This document shows, piece by piece, positions 50,701 to 64,000 of a DNA stretch of 64,000 bases. The translations under genes and the position numbers were made by a program. Source of the DNA: Ulva prolifera. Lineage: Eukaryota; Chlorophyta; Ulvophyceae; Ulvales; Ulvaceae. Where the stretch lies: NCBI GenBank assembly GCA_023078555.1, contig CM041200.1, positions 6,363,361 to 6,427,360 on the forward strand, written 5' to 3'. A model generated the notes under the pieces. That model saw only the letters and a program-made list of their open reading frames with translations, searched no databases and was not told where the DNA came from. Position 1 is the first letter of the stretch. Each line of letters starts with the position of its first letter.

Positions 50701-50702
50701 GA
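35726..50702 (+). CDS. Giant DUF3638/DUF3645 domain protein
   Basis: Roughly 3,000 residues in many exons; function unknown, though fungal members are sometimes labelled ubiquitin hydrolases. Early exons are near 35726-35880, 36070-36290 and 36400-36815. A 2.7 kb exon (about 36992-39706) holds the family's helical region, FDLNPLP-like LDLNPLPALTF and a coiled coil near 38000-38520. Then come 39945-40795, ~41333-42866 and 43230-43718, which ends DUF3638 with QLNMGEGKTRVILPML (P-loop at 43584-43598). Next 43954-44452 has PFSRDVEM and ILDECDQLLSHKFQLVY. DUF3645 is at 45628-45835 (VPFRACDTPSERAEFKHPDA). After it come FPESLRCTAW (46.5 kb), GFSGTVDNRSLLPL (46.86 kb), VLFDEAHCRGSDMKL (47.76 kb) and ARMRQLEKEQSVIL (47.87 kb), all family hallmarks. 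The stop is at 50702. The start codon and some small exons are unresolved. Confidence 0.85.
49463..49490. repeat. Short (GT)n tract
   Basis: An imperfect then perfect GT repeat directly after the exon that ends near 49440 in the giant gene. It is intronic. Confidence 0.8.
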
Positions 50703-51727
50703 ATTTAACTGTTGCTTGTGGAGGACTTCCATCGAGGCACTTGCCTCAGGCTTCCTGATGTCGAAGCGCTAGTGATGTATTCGTAGTTCTGCATCCTCTC
50801 TGCCAGCAGATCAGCCCAAGGCTCATGGCTGCACCGTGATAGTAATGCCAGCTGTGACTACGTGCAGCGCTGCAGATAACGAGCGAGCAGTTCGGGAGTG
50901 TGACGCGCAAAAGGGTTTGTTCTGACAAAGACTCTGTGGTGGATGCCAGCCTGCTCTGACTTGGCTGCTGCAGTCCAGCCGGAGCAAAAATTGAGAATAG
51001 TAGCACAGCATGCAAGGTATGTACGGTGTGCAGAAGCATAACAGTGTGAGTGCACCAAGCAGCATGATATGCGGTCATCTGGATTGATGCGGATGTGTTG
51101 TGCTCCATGGCTGCTATGAAATACATGTACTGGCCGATGCACATTAAGACATGTATGGTGTGGAGGTGATGCTGGACACCGATACTGTAATCAGGTGAAA
51201 TGAAATGTTACAAAATTAGGTCAGCCATCCTTCATACTAGTAGCACTGTGCTGAAAAGAAATGTGGGCGCATAGAAAAGGCGGCAACCACGCTGTTCGAA
51301 AATGTGCAAACGCAAAGCTGGCAGTGGAGTTCATCATCCCCTCGCTGGGATTTGGCCAGTCAGCAACACCTCTCAACTCTATGACTCTCAATATCCTTTG
51401 ACAAGCTTTTGCCAGCCACGACGTGCACTGGTCTCGCCTGCAGATCATTCACGGTCTACACGCAAGGCAGCATCCTGCAGACTCTCCCTATACGTGGTGG
51501 TCACGTCATCCTTCTTCATGTCTTGCCATATTTGCTCTGCCATACTGGTGCCTGCTTTAGCCCGGGGTCATCATCGTTTGACACGCCTGTGAAGCACACA
51601 TCATTGTGGAGCAAGTGTAGCTTCAACCGCCATCGCTCAACACTGGGCCTGTCGCTTTCATGATACATCATCGTCAAGTTAGGTACATACATGGACTTGT
51701 ACAGCTGTGTATGATCGTTGCAGCCTC
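50703..51727. other. Convergent intergenic region
   Basis: One kilobase between the giant gene (+) and the WRKY-like gene (-), both ending here. Open frames are short and without motifs, so it should be 3' UTR sequence of both genes. Confidence 0.5.
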
Positions 51728-53162
51728 TCACATGGCCCGCTGCTTGGGTTCCTCAGCCACAGCAGACACCGCCACAGGTGCAGTGGGTGCTGCATGTGCG
51801 GCAGCGACGGCCTCCTGACGATCTTGGTCTTCCTTCTCCCGGGCAGCGACCACCTCTGCCGCGACGACTAGCAGCATGAGACGGTCAACACCGACCACCG
51901 GTGGAGTGATGACAGCAGGGGTGGCCGGAAGGGCAAACGCTAGCTCAGCAGCCTTGCATGCCCTCTTTGCTGGGCGCTCGTCGTCCTCCATGGTGGGCCG
52001 CAGCATCTCGAGGGCGCTGCGAGCGTTGGCCTTTGCACGGCGGACCGGCCGGCCTTCAGGCTGTGGGGCTGCGACCGCAACTGCAGCTGGCTGTGGGGCG
52101 GCTGGTGCGGCTGGTTGGACTGGCAGCTCGCTGGTTTGTGGACGGATCTCAGCTGCAGGGGCTTTGGGAGCTTGAGGGCTTGTTTTCTTGAATTTTCCGC
52201 TGCAAGGGGAAGTGCTGGTGCAGGGGGCACGGCGTTTGATGGATGTCCTTGCTTGTGCTGCGGGACACCGCCGGAGACAATCGTGGTGGTCGTGCTCGCC
52301 GAAGTATTGCACCAGAGTGGTGACGCCATCGTCTTGTACGCGTGTCCGCCTTGTCCCTCCGCACACTTTGTATCTGTGGCATCTGCGGTATTCCTTTTTG
52401 TTCTTGTAGGATTGGAAGTCCTTCATGCCGTACTGTACGAGCCTGCACATTGCTATATCTCAATTATGCGACGTGGCACACAGCGGTAGGCCCTCAAGGC
52501 TCTCCAGGCCTATATGCATGCATGCCAGTAGCTCAGATGGGTGCGCACCGGTAAGGGTCTATGTCAGCCAATTCCTCTGGGAGACCATCAAAGACATACT
52601 CAAGGACTGATTCGTCGGCCTCGTGCACCTTTTGGATGTGAACTCTCGGATCATGGAGTCGCAGATACTTGTGACCCGGGCACACGGGTGCCGAGGCCGG
52701 TGCAGCGGGCTTGTCGTCGACGACGTCATGATGGATGACTATGTGATTGAGAGTCTGTGCCGATCCGTCAGAATGGCTGCCAGGGGTCAGCGTTGGCGTA
52801 GCGAGCTCGAGCGTTGTCACGTCCTTCGCGCCTCTCTCGTCTCCATCCCCGCGGGCCGCTCGAGGATCCGCAGCACTGCACGAGGAAAATTCATCCATAT
52901 CAGCAGCAAGCACACTGCAAAGCTGGACATCGTACGGTATGATGAGATTTGGCTCGATCTTCGCCTGGAATGCATTAGGCAAGACGTGCGGATGCCTCGT
53001 CTGTGATCTCGCGACTGCTGCAGCATGCTGCGAAAATTCTGCACGTGCACCGGTACCGGTGACATCGACTACCATGGAGCCACACCTCTGTCCTTTAGAC
53101 TTTAATGTCGCTTTGGCTGTGTCCATCGCTGGTGTTGCGCATACGTGAGCTGAGTTGAACAT
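51728..53162 (-). CDS. Divergent WRKY-domain protein, probable transcription factor
   Basis: Two exons, 53162-52549 and 52442-51728, about 443 residues. The intron (106 bases, GTGCGC to GCAG) splits the Arg codon of the domain's first strand, giving DPYRLVQYGMKD across the join. This aligns with DGYRWRKYGQK of WRKY domains. Zinc ligands follow with canonical spacing: CHRYKVC (C-x5-C), 22 residues, then HDH (H-x-H), ending TTLVQYFGEHDHH like VTYEGEHNH. The WRKYGQK heptapeptide, which contacts the W-box, is therefore LVQYGMK. The N-terminal 200 residues are Asp/Glu/Ser-rich with no known domain. The C-terminus is Ala/Pro-rich with basic patches (GRPVRRAKANAR, RPAKRACK) that could be nuclear signals. 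A FLYWCH- or GCM-like finger of the same superfamily is the main alternative. A second ATG at 53129 could be the start. Confidence 0.7.
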
Positions 53163-53300
53163 GTTCGCCGAGTGGAGATCGAGCGCTTGGCTGCAGAAGG
53201 TATCTTTCGAGGAACTAGCACTGCGCGGTGTACAAGCGGAATACGTATGTCAGCAAGCTTGTGTGAAGATGAGCAGGCTTCACTTGTGGTGGACCAGCGG

Positions 53301-53308
53301 TATATATA
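53301..53308. promoter_or_regulatory. TATA-like box upstream of the WRKY-like gene
   Basis: TATATATA lies 139 bases upstream of the start codon on the minus strand. It is self-complementary, so it has no direction of its own; the assignment to the WRKY-like gene is by position. Confidence 0.4.
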
Positions 53309-53310
53309 GT

Positions 53311-53336
53311 CGCCGGGACCAGCGCTGGTCCCGGCG
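53311..53336. promoter_or_regulatory. Perfect 26-bp palindrome beside the TATA box
   Basis: The 13-base half CGCCGGGACCAGC is followed at once by its exact reverse complement. A third GGACCAGCG stands at 53291-53299, on the other side of the TATA-like box. The arrangement suggests binding sites for a dimeric regulator, or a cruciform; no known site is recognised. Confidence 0.45.
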
Positions 53337-53596
53337 CAGTGTTCGTGCGCAGGTGGAGTTGCCACATGCTGTATGAACACTCTCTCACTGAGCTCGAGAT
53401 CTACGACGCACGTACGTGAATGCATCGAGCGACGCATATATGCATATGCGCAGCGCTTTCAGGCATGTTCCTTGGTAGCTACAGGCTTATAGGCTACAGA
53501 AGAGTAAACGGGTGCGGACAAACAAAGCGAAATAATCTTTGTTGCTTGGTAGGCTTGACTAAAGCATTCGAAGAGCTCGATCTTGACAATGTCGAG

Positions 53597-54060
53597 GGCG
53601 GGGCTGCCCTGCTCGCGTTGCCCTCGCTGCCCTTGGCACCGTCGCTGCCCTCGCTTCCCTTGCCACGCTCGCTGCCCTGGGCTCGCTCGCTGCCAAACAC
53701 CCTCGCTACCCTTGCCACCCTCGCTGCCCTTGCCACCCTCACTGCCCTCGCTGCCCTCGTCACCCTTCACCCCCTCGCTGCCCTTGGCTCCGTCGCTGCC
53801 CTTAAGGAATTCAAGATGCCACCCTCGCTGCCCTTGCTACCCTCGCTCCCCTCGCCACCCTCACTGCCCTTTGCTCCCTCGCTACCCTTGGCACCCTCGC
53901 TACCCTTGCCACCCTCGCTGCCCTTGGCTCCCTCGCTACCCTTGGCACCCTTTTACCCCTCGCTGCCCTTGGCCTCTTCGCTACCCTCCAAGTTGCCACC
54001 CTGACTGCCCTTGCAACCCTTGCCACCCTTCCCACCCTCGCTGCCCTCGTCACCTTTCAG
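53597..54060. repeat. Degenerate minisatellite, unit about 18 bases
   Basis: Imperfect tandem copies of ACCCTCGCTGCCCTTGCC and variants fill this stretch. Open frames through it encode only Leu/Ala/Pro or Gly/Ser/Glu/Lys repeats on either strand. I see no start, domain or splice pattern that would make it a gene. Confidence 0.85.
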
Positions 54061-56625
<2,565 letters not shown>

Positions 56626-56635
56626 AACACACACA

Positions 56636-56666
<31 letters not shown>

Positions 56667-56677
56667 GCGCGCGCGCG
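56626..56677. repeat. (CA)n then (CG)n tail after LINE copy 3
   Basis: About 29 bases of CA repeat pass directly into about 23 bases of CG repeat. It follows the conserved TTGTAACA end of the element. Confidence 0.9.
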
Positions 56678-56703
56678 TCAGTCTTGGCCATTCCCCCGCA
56701 GCA

Positions 56704-56859
56704 ATGGCGGCCGTAGTGTCAATGAGATTGTCTGACCTTGAGGGGAACATGGCACTGATCACACTCAACTGCAATGGACTTGATCGAGACATCTCTAGGG
56801 CCACGACAACAATAACCATTCACACATGCATATACTGTCACTCTGCGGCTCATCTATAA
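56704..56859 (+). mobile_element. Possible N-terminal scrap of a LINE endonuclease ORF
   Basis: A 51-codon frame contains MALITLNCNGLDRDISRA, like the first strand and LNxNGL motif that open the apurinic-type endonuclease of LINE ORF2 proteins. The frame ends soon after, and no downstream endonuclease motif is visible. It sits next to the 3' end of copy 3. Chance resemblance is possible. Confidence 0.3.
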
Positions 56860-57160
56860 AGTTACTAGCTGCCTCAGAGTCGGCACTTCAGGCTTGCAGC
56901 CATCAGCCCGATGTGGACCGCCCCTGGGGGCTGCATTGAAATCTACAGGGAGCATGAATCCATATCAGCGTTACCAGCTACAAATCGCAGATGCAAAGCG
57001 AAGTCGGATCAAACCACTTCTTCAGTGTTCAGTCCACTACCGGCAACATTGTTGGATAGCATTTGCAGCTGTGTCCAGCTGATACAGACTCTTCGCTGCC
57101 CTTAAATGCAACGGACAGCTGCAAATCCACCGTGAGTACTCAGCTCGATATGGTATCGGC
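56860..57160. other. FANCD2 3' flank, no gene seen
   Basis: This stretch lies between the possible LINE scrap and the FANCD2 stop codon, and should hold the FANCD2 3' UTR. No other structure is evident. Confidence 0.45.
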
Positions 57161-60100
57161 CTAGTCATCCTCTGATTGCTCAACGTCTTTCGCTTTGCCA
57201 TCATCACGATCATCATCATCATCACCATCAGCTGACTCTGGGTCATCATCACTCTCAATAGTCGCAGGCACGATTTCTCCTGCATCTCAGGTACTAAGCT
57301 CTTGATCATTGAAGACTTCCATGATATCAAGCTTCTATCACACACAAAACAACCTACATAATACTCAATAGTTGACATGCTGGGCCTGATACACATGAGA
57401 GGGGGCAGGCACCTCTCAAGTTCTTGTGCTTCAGCTGACCCACCCAGAACCTTCCTGCTGTCGACTCTTGCAGAATCACCCGCACGTGTTGTACGAACTT
57501 TTCAAGATTCTTCTTCGTGCTTGGCACAAGCCTTGCCACATTCCCCATGCGCTGGGCCTTCGCTTCAGCGCAAATCGTTTGCACGACCCGAGTGCCCTTC
57601 TGTGCGGATAAGACAACACGCTTGATGTCTTCCCCAGTGCCACGTTGTTTGAACCACTTTTTCAACTGCTCACACACTTTGACCTTTGTGAAACGCTCAT
57701 CATCTACTACCTGCCAGCTACATTTCCACTTTGTTGATAGTCACCTTGCAAGCACACACCTTGAGGAAAAGTTCGACGAACTTGCCTCCAGATCGCAGGG
57801 CAGCCTGCAGGACCATCTGGTTGCTGTCATGCTGCTTCACAAGGGCAGCGAGCGAAGCAAAAGAGACACACGCAGTGTCAATCTGTCCCTGCAGGTCTTG
57901 AGTGAGCAGCCGTGTACTAATTGAGCCACTGGCATCGTTTGCAGATGCAACCGCCTGTTGTACAAGCACTGCAAACCTGTCCACAAGCTCCTTGAACAGC
58001 ACCCTGCATGTTCAGATCCCATAGTCTATATAACGAATGCAAGAAGCGAGACAGGGGCCACCAATGTAAGGCCACACCTGTACCATGTGGGGAAGGTTGC
58101 TGTGCAGAGCGATGGGCAATCGGAACACATCACGTTGGCACTATCCCCTGTTGCCGCCTTGACTGAAGCAAGCTCGCTGCTAGCAAGCTCAGAGACAAGC
58201 TCCTCAGCCCTTTCATGGGAAGATACAAACAGGGAGATCACATTAGCGAGCTCTTGAGATGGCCGCTGTTTCCAAGCTGCATCCACAAGCAGCTCGGTGT
58301 CAATGTCGTCTCCTTCTGCAGCCCGCTGTCCATCCCACCTTGACCACAGGATGGCCTTTGCAGCTGCAGAGACTCGTGTGCGCATCTGTAAGATATCCTG
58401 CAAGGCGACAAGACACAGATGAACACATCACATCATGCATGCTTGATTGATAGCGCTAACAGACTGCAGGTCAAATTTATGGGCAAGCATGGTAGCACAG
58501 GCATTCCAATCCGTGTGGCACTGACATGCGCTGTTAGTACATCGATACACAGCGCAGAATCGTACCCGCCGCTGCTGTGTGGGCAAGTGCTCCAGCACAC
58601 CAACGTGAGAAACGCCTGCCGCCGTCAGCACCATATCCGGCACACAACACAGCTCCCGCAGGATCCTGACCACGAGCAGATCATGGTCCAGAACCCCTTC
58701 CGGCCCTCGTATCAAGCTAGCTAGAAACTCAAAGCTCTTCTTCAAGGCCTGTACCAGGTCAGTCAGTCTTGGAGCTTCGAGACTTGCATGCCATGCAGAC
58801 TGTGAGAAGTTGATTGTCAACGGCTGGGAATTTGCGGGAGAGTCTGCAGCCACTGCAGAGTAGGTTCGAAGGAGTTCCCCCAAGAACTGGATATGCCGGG
58901 GTCTGAGGATGCTGGGCAGCGACAGGAGAGCACTGAAGCACTTGAGCGACATGACCAGGGTCTCTGTGCATGCCATGTGCGCGTCCGTGACGTCTGACGA
59001 TGTTGGCAGAAGGCTGTCCCAGGGCATTTCATCAAGAACCTCCACCTGCATATACTCCAGCCCAGCTGAAGCAGCCGGAGGCCGGCTTGCATGGGTACAA
59101 TCGGTGATTCCTTGTGTGTCTAGGTTGACATCAGGACCACACCTCTTCTCCGCGTGCAAATGATGACCACACACTTTCTGGGTCCTCCAGACTCTCGTCT
59201 CCTATCAGTTTTCCATGGTCACTATGCGCACGCTGTAGCACCTTCCTGAGCACTGGCAAGCAACGTTGAGCACATGTTACGATGGTCTCTTCGGAAGCCG
59301 CTTCAGCAGAAGCTGCGCTGCGGAATGCTGCTGGTCTCTTCGCTGCGGATGCTGCCATGCGGGTCTTGCTGTGAAAGTCACTCAACAGCAGGCGCAGCGA
59401 CATGTACATATCCCCGAGTGAACAGCTGTCTGTGAGGTTGTCCCAAGGGATCCAGTGCAGCAAGTTGATTGTATCTGGAATCAGCGGCCTAAGGGCCCTC
59501 CTGAACACGTACTCACAGCGCTTAAGCTACACCAGTGAATTGCGCTCCAGCGCAGTGCTGAGGCTTCATGTCGTGGAGAACACACTTGAGGCATGCTTGG
59601 GCCTTGGAGTTGACTTTTGGTTTTGCACGCGCTGGATCATCTTCGGCTTCATCTTCATCGGCTTCCGCAGACATCCACGCACTGGCCTTGAAACCTGATG
59701 TGCCCGCTGACATGCTAGACATGGCATCGTCAAGGACAGGATTTGCTTCAGACGAGAGGAGGGAGAGCAGTAGCATGTGCACCTTCCCCAGCTGCGACAC
59801 CCTCAGCATGACTTGTGCCCGTATTGCAGGAGGAACCTCCTGCTTCTGATGCTGCACGTATAAGCAGGAGGTTGGTACCGCTGAACACAGAGCTCATGAG
59901 ATAACCAAGAAGAATCAGTCGAGTCCAAGATAAGCAAAAGCTGTCAGGCATTCATGCGGCATCGTACCTGCGGATTCTCCAGGACCAGACCATAAGCATT
60001 GGTCAACTCACACAACCAGTTGCACAAGACCAGCAGGCCCTCCAGAACAGCTGCACGGAATGCAGGCTGCAGCTTCTGAAACACAGGTTCATTGAGAAAC

Positions 60101-63100
60101 TGTGTATTGAACAACGCAAACGGGAGCCCAGGCAAGCAGTCTAGGCTCTCAAATCCATAGCCTGACAGGACTTGATCCGTGATACTGATGCACTTCAATG
60201 CAGGTGCCAGCACCTACATATCACCATCCCAATGATGTCTGAACCTCCCTGATCACTGAATTGGCTGCCTTGGAAGTGGCACCTTGGCATACTGTCTCTC
60301 GGATGCATCGGTAGACAACAATCGGAACAAAAGATTGCAGCAAGTCTCAGGCATGCGTTTGGTCACCAACATCCAAAGTTCGACGTTCACAACTGGGCCA
60401 CCTGGCACAGAAACCGTAGACTTCTTCTCTGGGAGGCCGTCCTTCAACTCATCAATTAAAACCGATTCCAAGAGTGTCTCACCCAAGTAATCACGCATCT
60501 GCACGAGAATTGGGTTCTCCTGCATTCCATGTACGTGAGTCAGATTACGAATACAGGAATTGTACATCTGCAAGATATGAATGCACCACAACCTACTTGA
60601 TAAAGGGACAAGATGGCATACCGACGACAAACGGCGGCCTGTGTGAACATGCGACACCAACATGTCTGAGAAAGTGTCTAGCAAAAATGACATCAGGATT
60701 GGTGTCTTCTGGAGGCGCTCCACAAGCATTTCCAGCTTGGCCCTGGCATTCTCTGCCTTTCCTGGACTCGCTGCAGCCAATTCAAATATACAGTGAAGGC
60801 TTCCAATGACAGCAATGCACTTCTTTGACATATCAGCGGCCGCAAGCATATTGTCGTAGTACTGCTGGGTGGAACATGTGAACGGGAATGCTGCAACATC
60901 GATCATCTCATCGGCAGGTGCATTTTCTTGGACAATCATTCTGCCAAACAGCTTGGCCAGGCTGTGGACTTGAGCATCTTGCAGGTGCTCCATTCTTGCC
61001 ATGACTCGCACAAACAAATCTTGACGCCGCAGGTAGAATGCACTGGATACATCTGAACAGTCTAGCAGGACACTGACAGCCACATCGGTAGAACCCGACT
61101 GTGTGCCGGTTATGCTTGCCAAGGTGGACTGCAAGGCACTGAGTGCCAGTGCTGAAGAGTCATGCAGACCTCCGCTTGCATGATTCTGAGGCAAAGTCAG
61201 CAGCGCATGCAACAGGAGCTTGCCCAGGCTACCATTACTGCTAGCAGGTGATGGAGTCGCCATTGATGTCAGCGTAGTATGAAAAACCTGCAGCGAAGCA
61301 CCGCTGAGCTTGGGGCTGGACAGCAGCAAACCTGTAGCAGGCGTGCAGATGGGCTGCACCTGATAGACAAACATGGAACGAGACTCACTTTCAAAGACAC
61401 CTCGTGACCCCTCAGAGCCTCCTGGATGCGTGTCAGAGGCATGGGAGCCCTGCTGAAGGCTGACTGGAAGGCTTTCAAGATGCTCGATTGTGTCGCAGAA
61501 TTTGCATGATGCGCGATCAGCAACCACCAAAAATCCAGAATTCGCCATTCTGGCGGGTCTGAGATACTGCACATCACTTGGGCTTTTGTAGTTTATTTGG
61601 TTTCGGCAACTAAGCTTGATAGATACCTAGTTCAAGATGGTGCCCAGGCATGTCTGTCATCGTCACACAGCCTGTCTATCAGTGGGTGGACACCTCTCCC
61701 AGATCTTTTGAAGGGCTGAAGAAATGTGCCCAAGAGCCTTACTTTGGAACCTAACTTTTGATATTAGGACTGCTTCAGGCGAATCAGTTGTCGCAGGAGT
61801 CTGCTGATCTTCTAGCGGCATGCGCATGTCCTTATCAGAACCAAAGCGTAGAACCTCACGAAGCGTCTGCGTCGATTGAATACAGGGCGTTAGTTGAGTG
61901 CACGTGGCAAGATGAATCCTGCTCAGGTCGGGGAGGTGCTACGCGAAAGCTCAGAAGCTCACTGCGTGCTATGCGCAGACTCAGACTGGGGTAAGCAATG
62001 TCCAGCCCTAACAATCGTGCCGACTGCAAGCGTGGCATTGCGATAGCTGGACCACATGCAGTCCAGCCGCCTGTGTGTGCCAACATCACAAAGCTATACA
62101 CGATTCCACAGGGCTAGCTGTGTATTGCTGAAAGGCAACTACTCAAAAATCAATGTGGGCAGCAATGCTCATACCTTGCATACTCTGACAGCGTGCGGAC
62201 CTGGTGTGCACTGCTGCATGACATAGAACGCCACTTCGGCCACATCTTCAGCAGGTACGCTGCTCAGATGTCGCAGCATTGTGTCTACAGCGTCTGTGCG
62301 CTGCTGCTTTGTCAACGGAAGGCGCTTGAGGGCTGCGCAGACAGGGACAGCCAGCTCTGTGTGTTGAGCTACAGCTGAGTGCAAAGCTGCCAAAACATCT
62401 GCAAATGCTTGTAGCCTCAGCCTCATATGCATGAACACTTGACGTCAATGTGCATACAAAACAGCTTCATGCACGTTCTCTACGAGGCAGGAATTGAGCT
62501 ATGCAACTGTCCTCTGCAGTACGGTGGTCCTCAATGCCTGACGATGTGCACGTCCATGAAACGCCCGCAGAATGACATTGCACCATGCAATTTTGACAGT
62601 GAATGCAACATGGGGTATTGTGGACGACAGATCGCAATCACCCAGAACACGGCAAGGCTCGCACCTTCCACTTTGTCAGGAGGTACAGCCTCGCCAACAA
62701 TTGTACAGATCTGTGCCTGCATTGGCGGGGGCAAGCTTTCAAATGCCTCGATCATCAGGTTTGAGATTTTATGTGAGCAGTTTCCATTGTCCAGGACCTG
62801 AAGCTGTGCCAGAAGCAGCTGTGAAAGAGGCTGCTCATGCAAGGGTACTTCGACAGCATCCTCTGCAACCAGAGGATTGTCCCCCTCGTTGCACACTTCA
62901 ACAAACTTTTCCAACAACAGTTCAGCCAAGGGCTCCTCTAAGCACTGAGTGGTCAGGAGAACTTGAAACAGTGTGTCGGATATGCAAGCTCCCTGCATGA
63001 GCTCACACCATAAATAACATCAGGGCGCAGAAGCCTCAGCACTACTCCATACGCTTCATTGCGGCAGCAACTCACATCTGACCAATCGTAGACATATGTG

Positions 63101-63554
63101 CGCAGCATCAGGCATGGGCAGTACATCTCTCTCCGCAGGTGCAGGACAGACCCACACCTCAGTGGATGACATTGGCAGGCAAGCTGATCTGAGTAGACCT
63201 GGATCAACAATCATCTGTGAAATATCATTAACAACTTCTGCAATTCGCTCTGATCGGAACGCAAGTTTGGCTGCGAGGCTGGCTCTCAACGTTTGTAAAT
63301 CGTTAACGCTGCATGAATTGTCCAGCCATACGCATCCCCCTTGAGCAAGCTGTACATAAAATAGCTTCTTTGAGTGTTTCATAATTTTTTTGCAGTGCAT
63401 GATCGGTGTAAACTGTCCAGAAGCGATGTTCACTCACCACCCGTTGCGCTGGGGAGGCAGTGTTGGGGAGCTTCCGTTTCTTCGAGGCAGGCCCATCGGC
63501 GTCTCGGTCAACATCTCCATCAAATAGGCTATGAAGCTCTGACTTCCTTGTCAT
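57161..63554 (-). CDS. FANCD2: FANCD2, Fanconi anaemia group D2 protein
   Basis: A nuclear DNA-clamp protein that pairs with FANCI and is monoubiquitinated in interstrand crosslink repair. Exon 1 (63554-63438) encodes 39 residues including the NLS-like KKRK and ends at GTGAGT; exon 2 starts at 63349. Helical-repeat exons follow near 63.05 kb, 62.99-62.65, 62.44-62.17, and about 61.35-60.25 kb (LGETLLESVLIDELKDG). Then come 60.21-59.95 (LVLCNWLCELTNAY, like human FLTLNWFREIVNAF), 59.86-59.53, 59.51-59.15, 59.1-58.47, 58.4-58.05, 58.0-57.73 and 57.68-57.38 (TRVVQTICAEAK, RFWVGQLKHKNLRG, like human EAFWLGNLKNRDLQG). The protein ends in an acidic tail (SDDDPESADGDDDDD and on), as in human, with TAG at 57161-57163. 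DMSKKCIAVIGS aligns with the region of human Lys561, the ubiquitin acceptor; the second Lys (60820-60822) is the equivalent. Some junctions are approximate. Confidence 0.9.
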
Positions 63555-64000
63555 GTTCTCAATCAGCCCTCAGAGTCGTGCACTACCAGCTTCCCGCTTC
63601 CCGAACAGGCAATCGTCACGTACAGCCTCTATCAACTAGCGAGCAGACCCCGCAGTGCAATCTTATGCATTTCAACTCAAGTCTTTCAGACTTTGATTCT
63701 AGTAACATGGGCTTCCGGGAGCTGGCTGTCGGACCATGTGCAACATCAACCCGACTATGGCAGATCGTATACCTGCTTAGGTACCTATATACCTGCTTCT
63801 GAAATTAGGAAGCCAGAACAGATGTGCCTTCAGCTAGTATCGGTACACGTTTCAATGTGGCGGCTCTTTGGATACCTGTGCACGGCTTTCACTGATTGTC
63901 TCCTCGGCACGCGTGCTGTGCTATTTGCCGCGTCCTGTAATCTCGGTATATCGAACAGACGTTGGCAGACTACAGCCTGCGTTCTACATGCGGTTACATC
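63555..64000. promoter_or_regulatory. Upstream region of FANCD2
   Basis: 446 bases upstream of the FANCD2 start codon, which should include its promoter. No TATA box or recognised site, and no coding frame, is seen before the window ends. Confidence 0.35.

Overview
The window is nuclear DNA of a eukaryote. The genes are split by many short GT-AG introns (about 80-450 bases, donors often GTGCGT, GTATGC or GTGTGC, acceptors usually TGCAG), and every conserved protein is eukaryotic. A fused dehydroquinase-shikimate dehydrogenase rather than a fungal AROM protein, a WRKY-type zinc finger, and the moderately GC-rich intron-dense layout point to a green alga (chlorophyte). No species can be named from this sequence alone, and exon limits are read by eye from splice signals and family conservation.

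Layout. 347-1740 (-): 5' part of the bifunctional shikimate-pathway enzyme, running off the left edge. 2222-10690 (+): RRP5, the S1/HAT-repeat ribosome assembly factor. 10871-12629 (-): THO complex subunit 5, tail to tail with RRP5. 12988-13101 (+): a 37-codon ORF overlapping the start of 13094-14562 (+), mitochondrial ribosomal protein uL3m. 15690-22510 (+): phosphatidylinositol 4-kinase alpha. 22726-23432: a truncated LINE-type retrotransposon with visible target site duplications, inserted in a small minus-strand ORF. 23749-32771 (+): a four-domain voltage-gated cation channel with an unusual predicted pore signature. 33.9-34.45 kb: two more LINE tails, facing each other. About 35.7-50.7 kb (+): a giant DUF3638/DUF3645 protein with helicase-like ATPase motifs. 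51728-53162 (-): a divergent WRKY-domain protein with a TATA box and a perfect palindrome upstream. 53.6-56.9 kb: minisatellite, a long (CA)n tract, a third LINE fragment and repeats. 57161-63554 (-): FANCD2, the Fanconi anaemia DNA crosslink-repair protein, complete from start codon to acidic tail.

The genes do not form an operon or a pathway. They are housekeeping genes (ribosome assembly, mRNA export, mitochondrial translation, lipid signalling, aromatic amino acids, DNA repair) interspersed with signalling and poorly known proteins. The accessory content is a LINE family whose copies all end in the same short motif followed by CA repeats. The most unusual items are the channel's A-E-D-D filter, the WRKY domain whose WRKYGQK heptapeptide has become LVQYGMK, the giant DUF3638 ATPase-like protein, and the CA-tailed LINE family.
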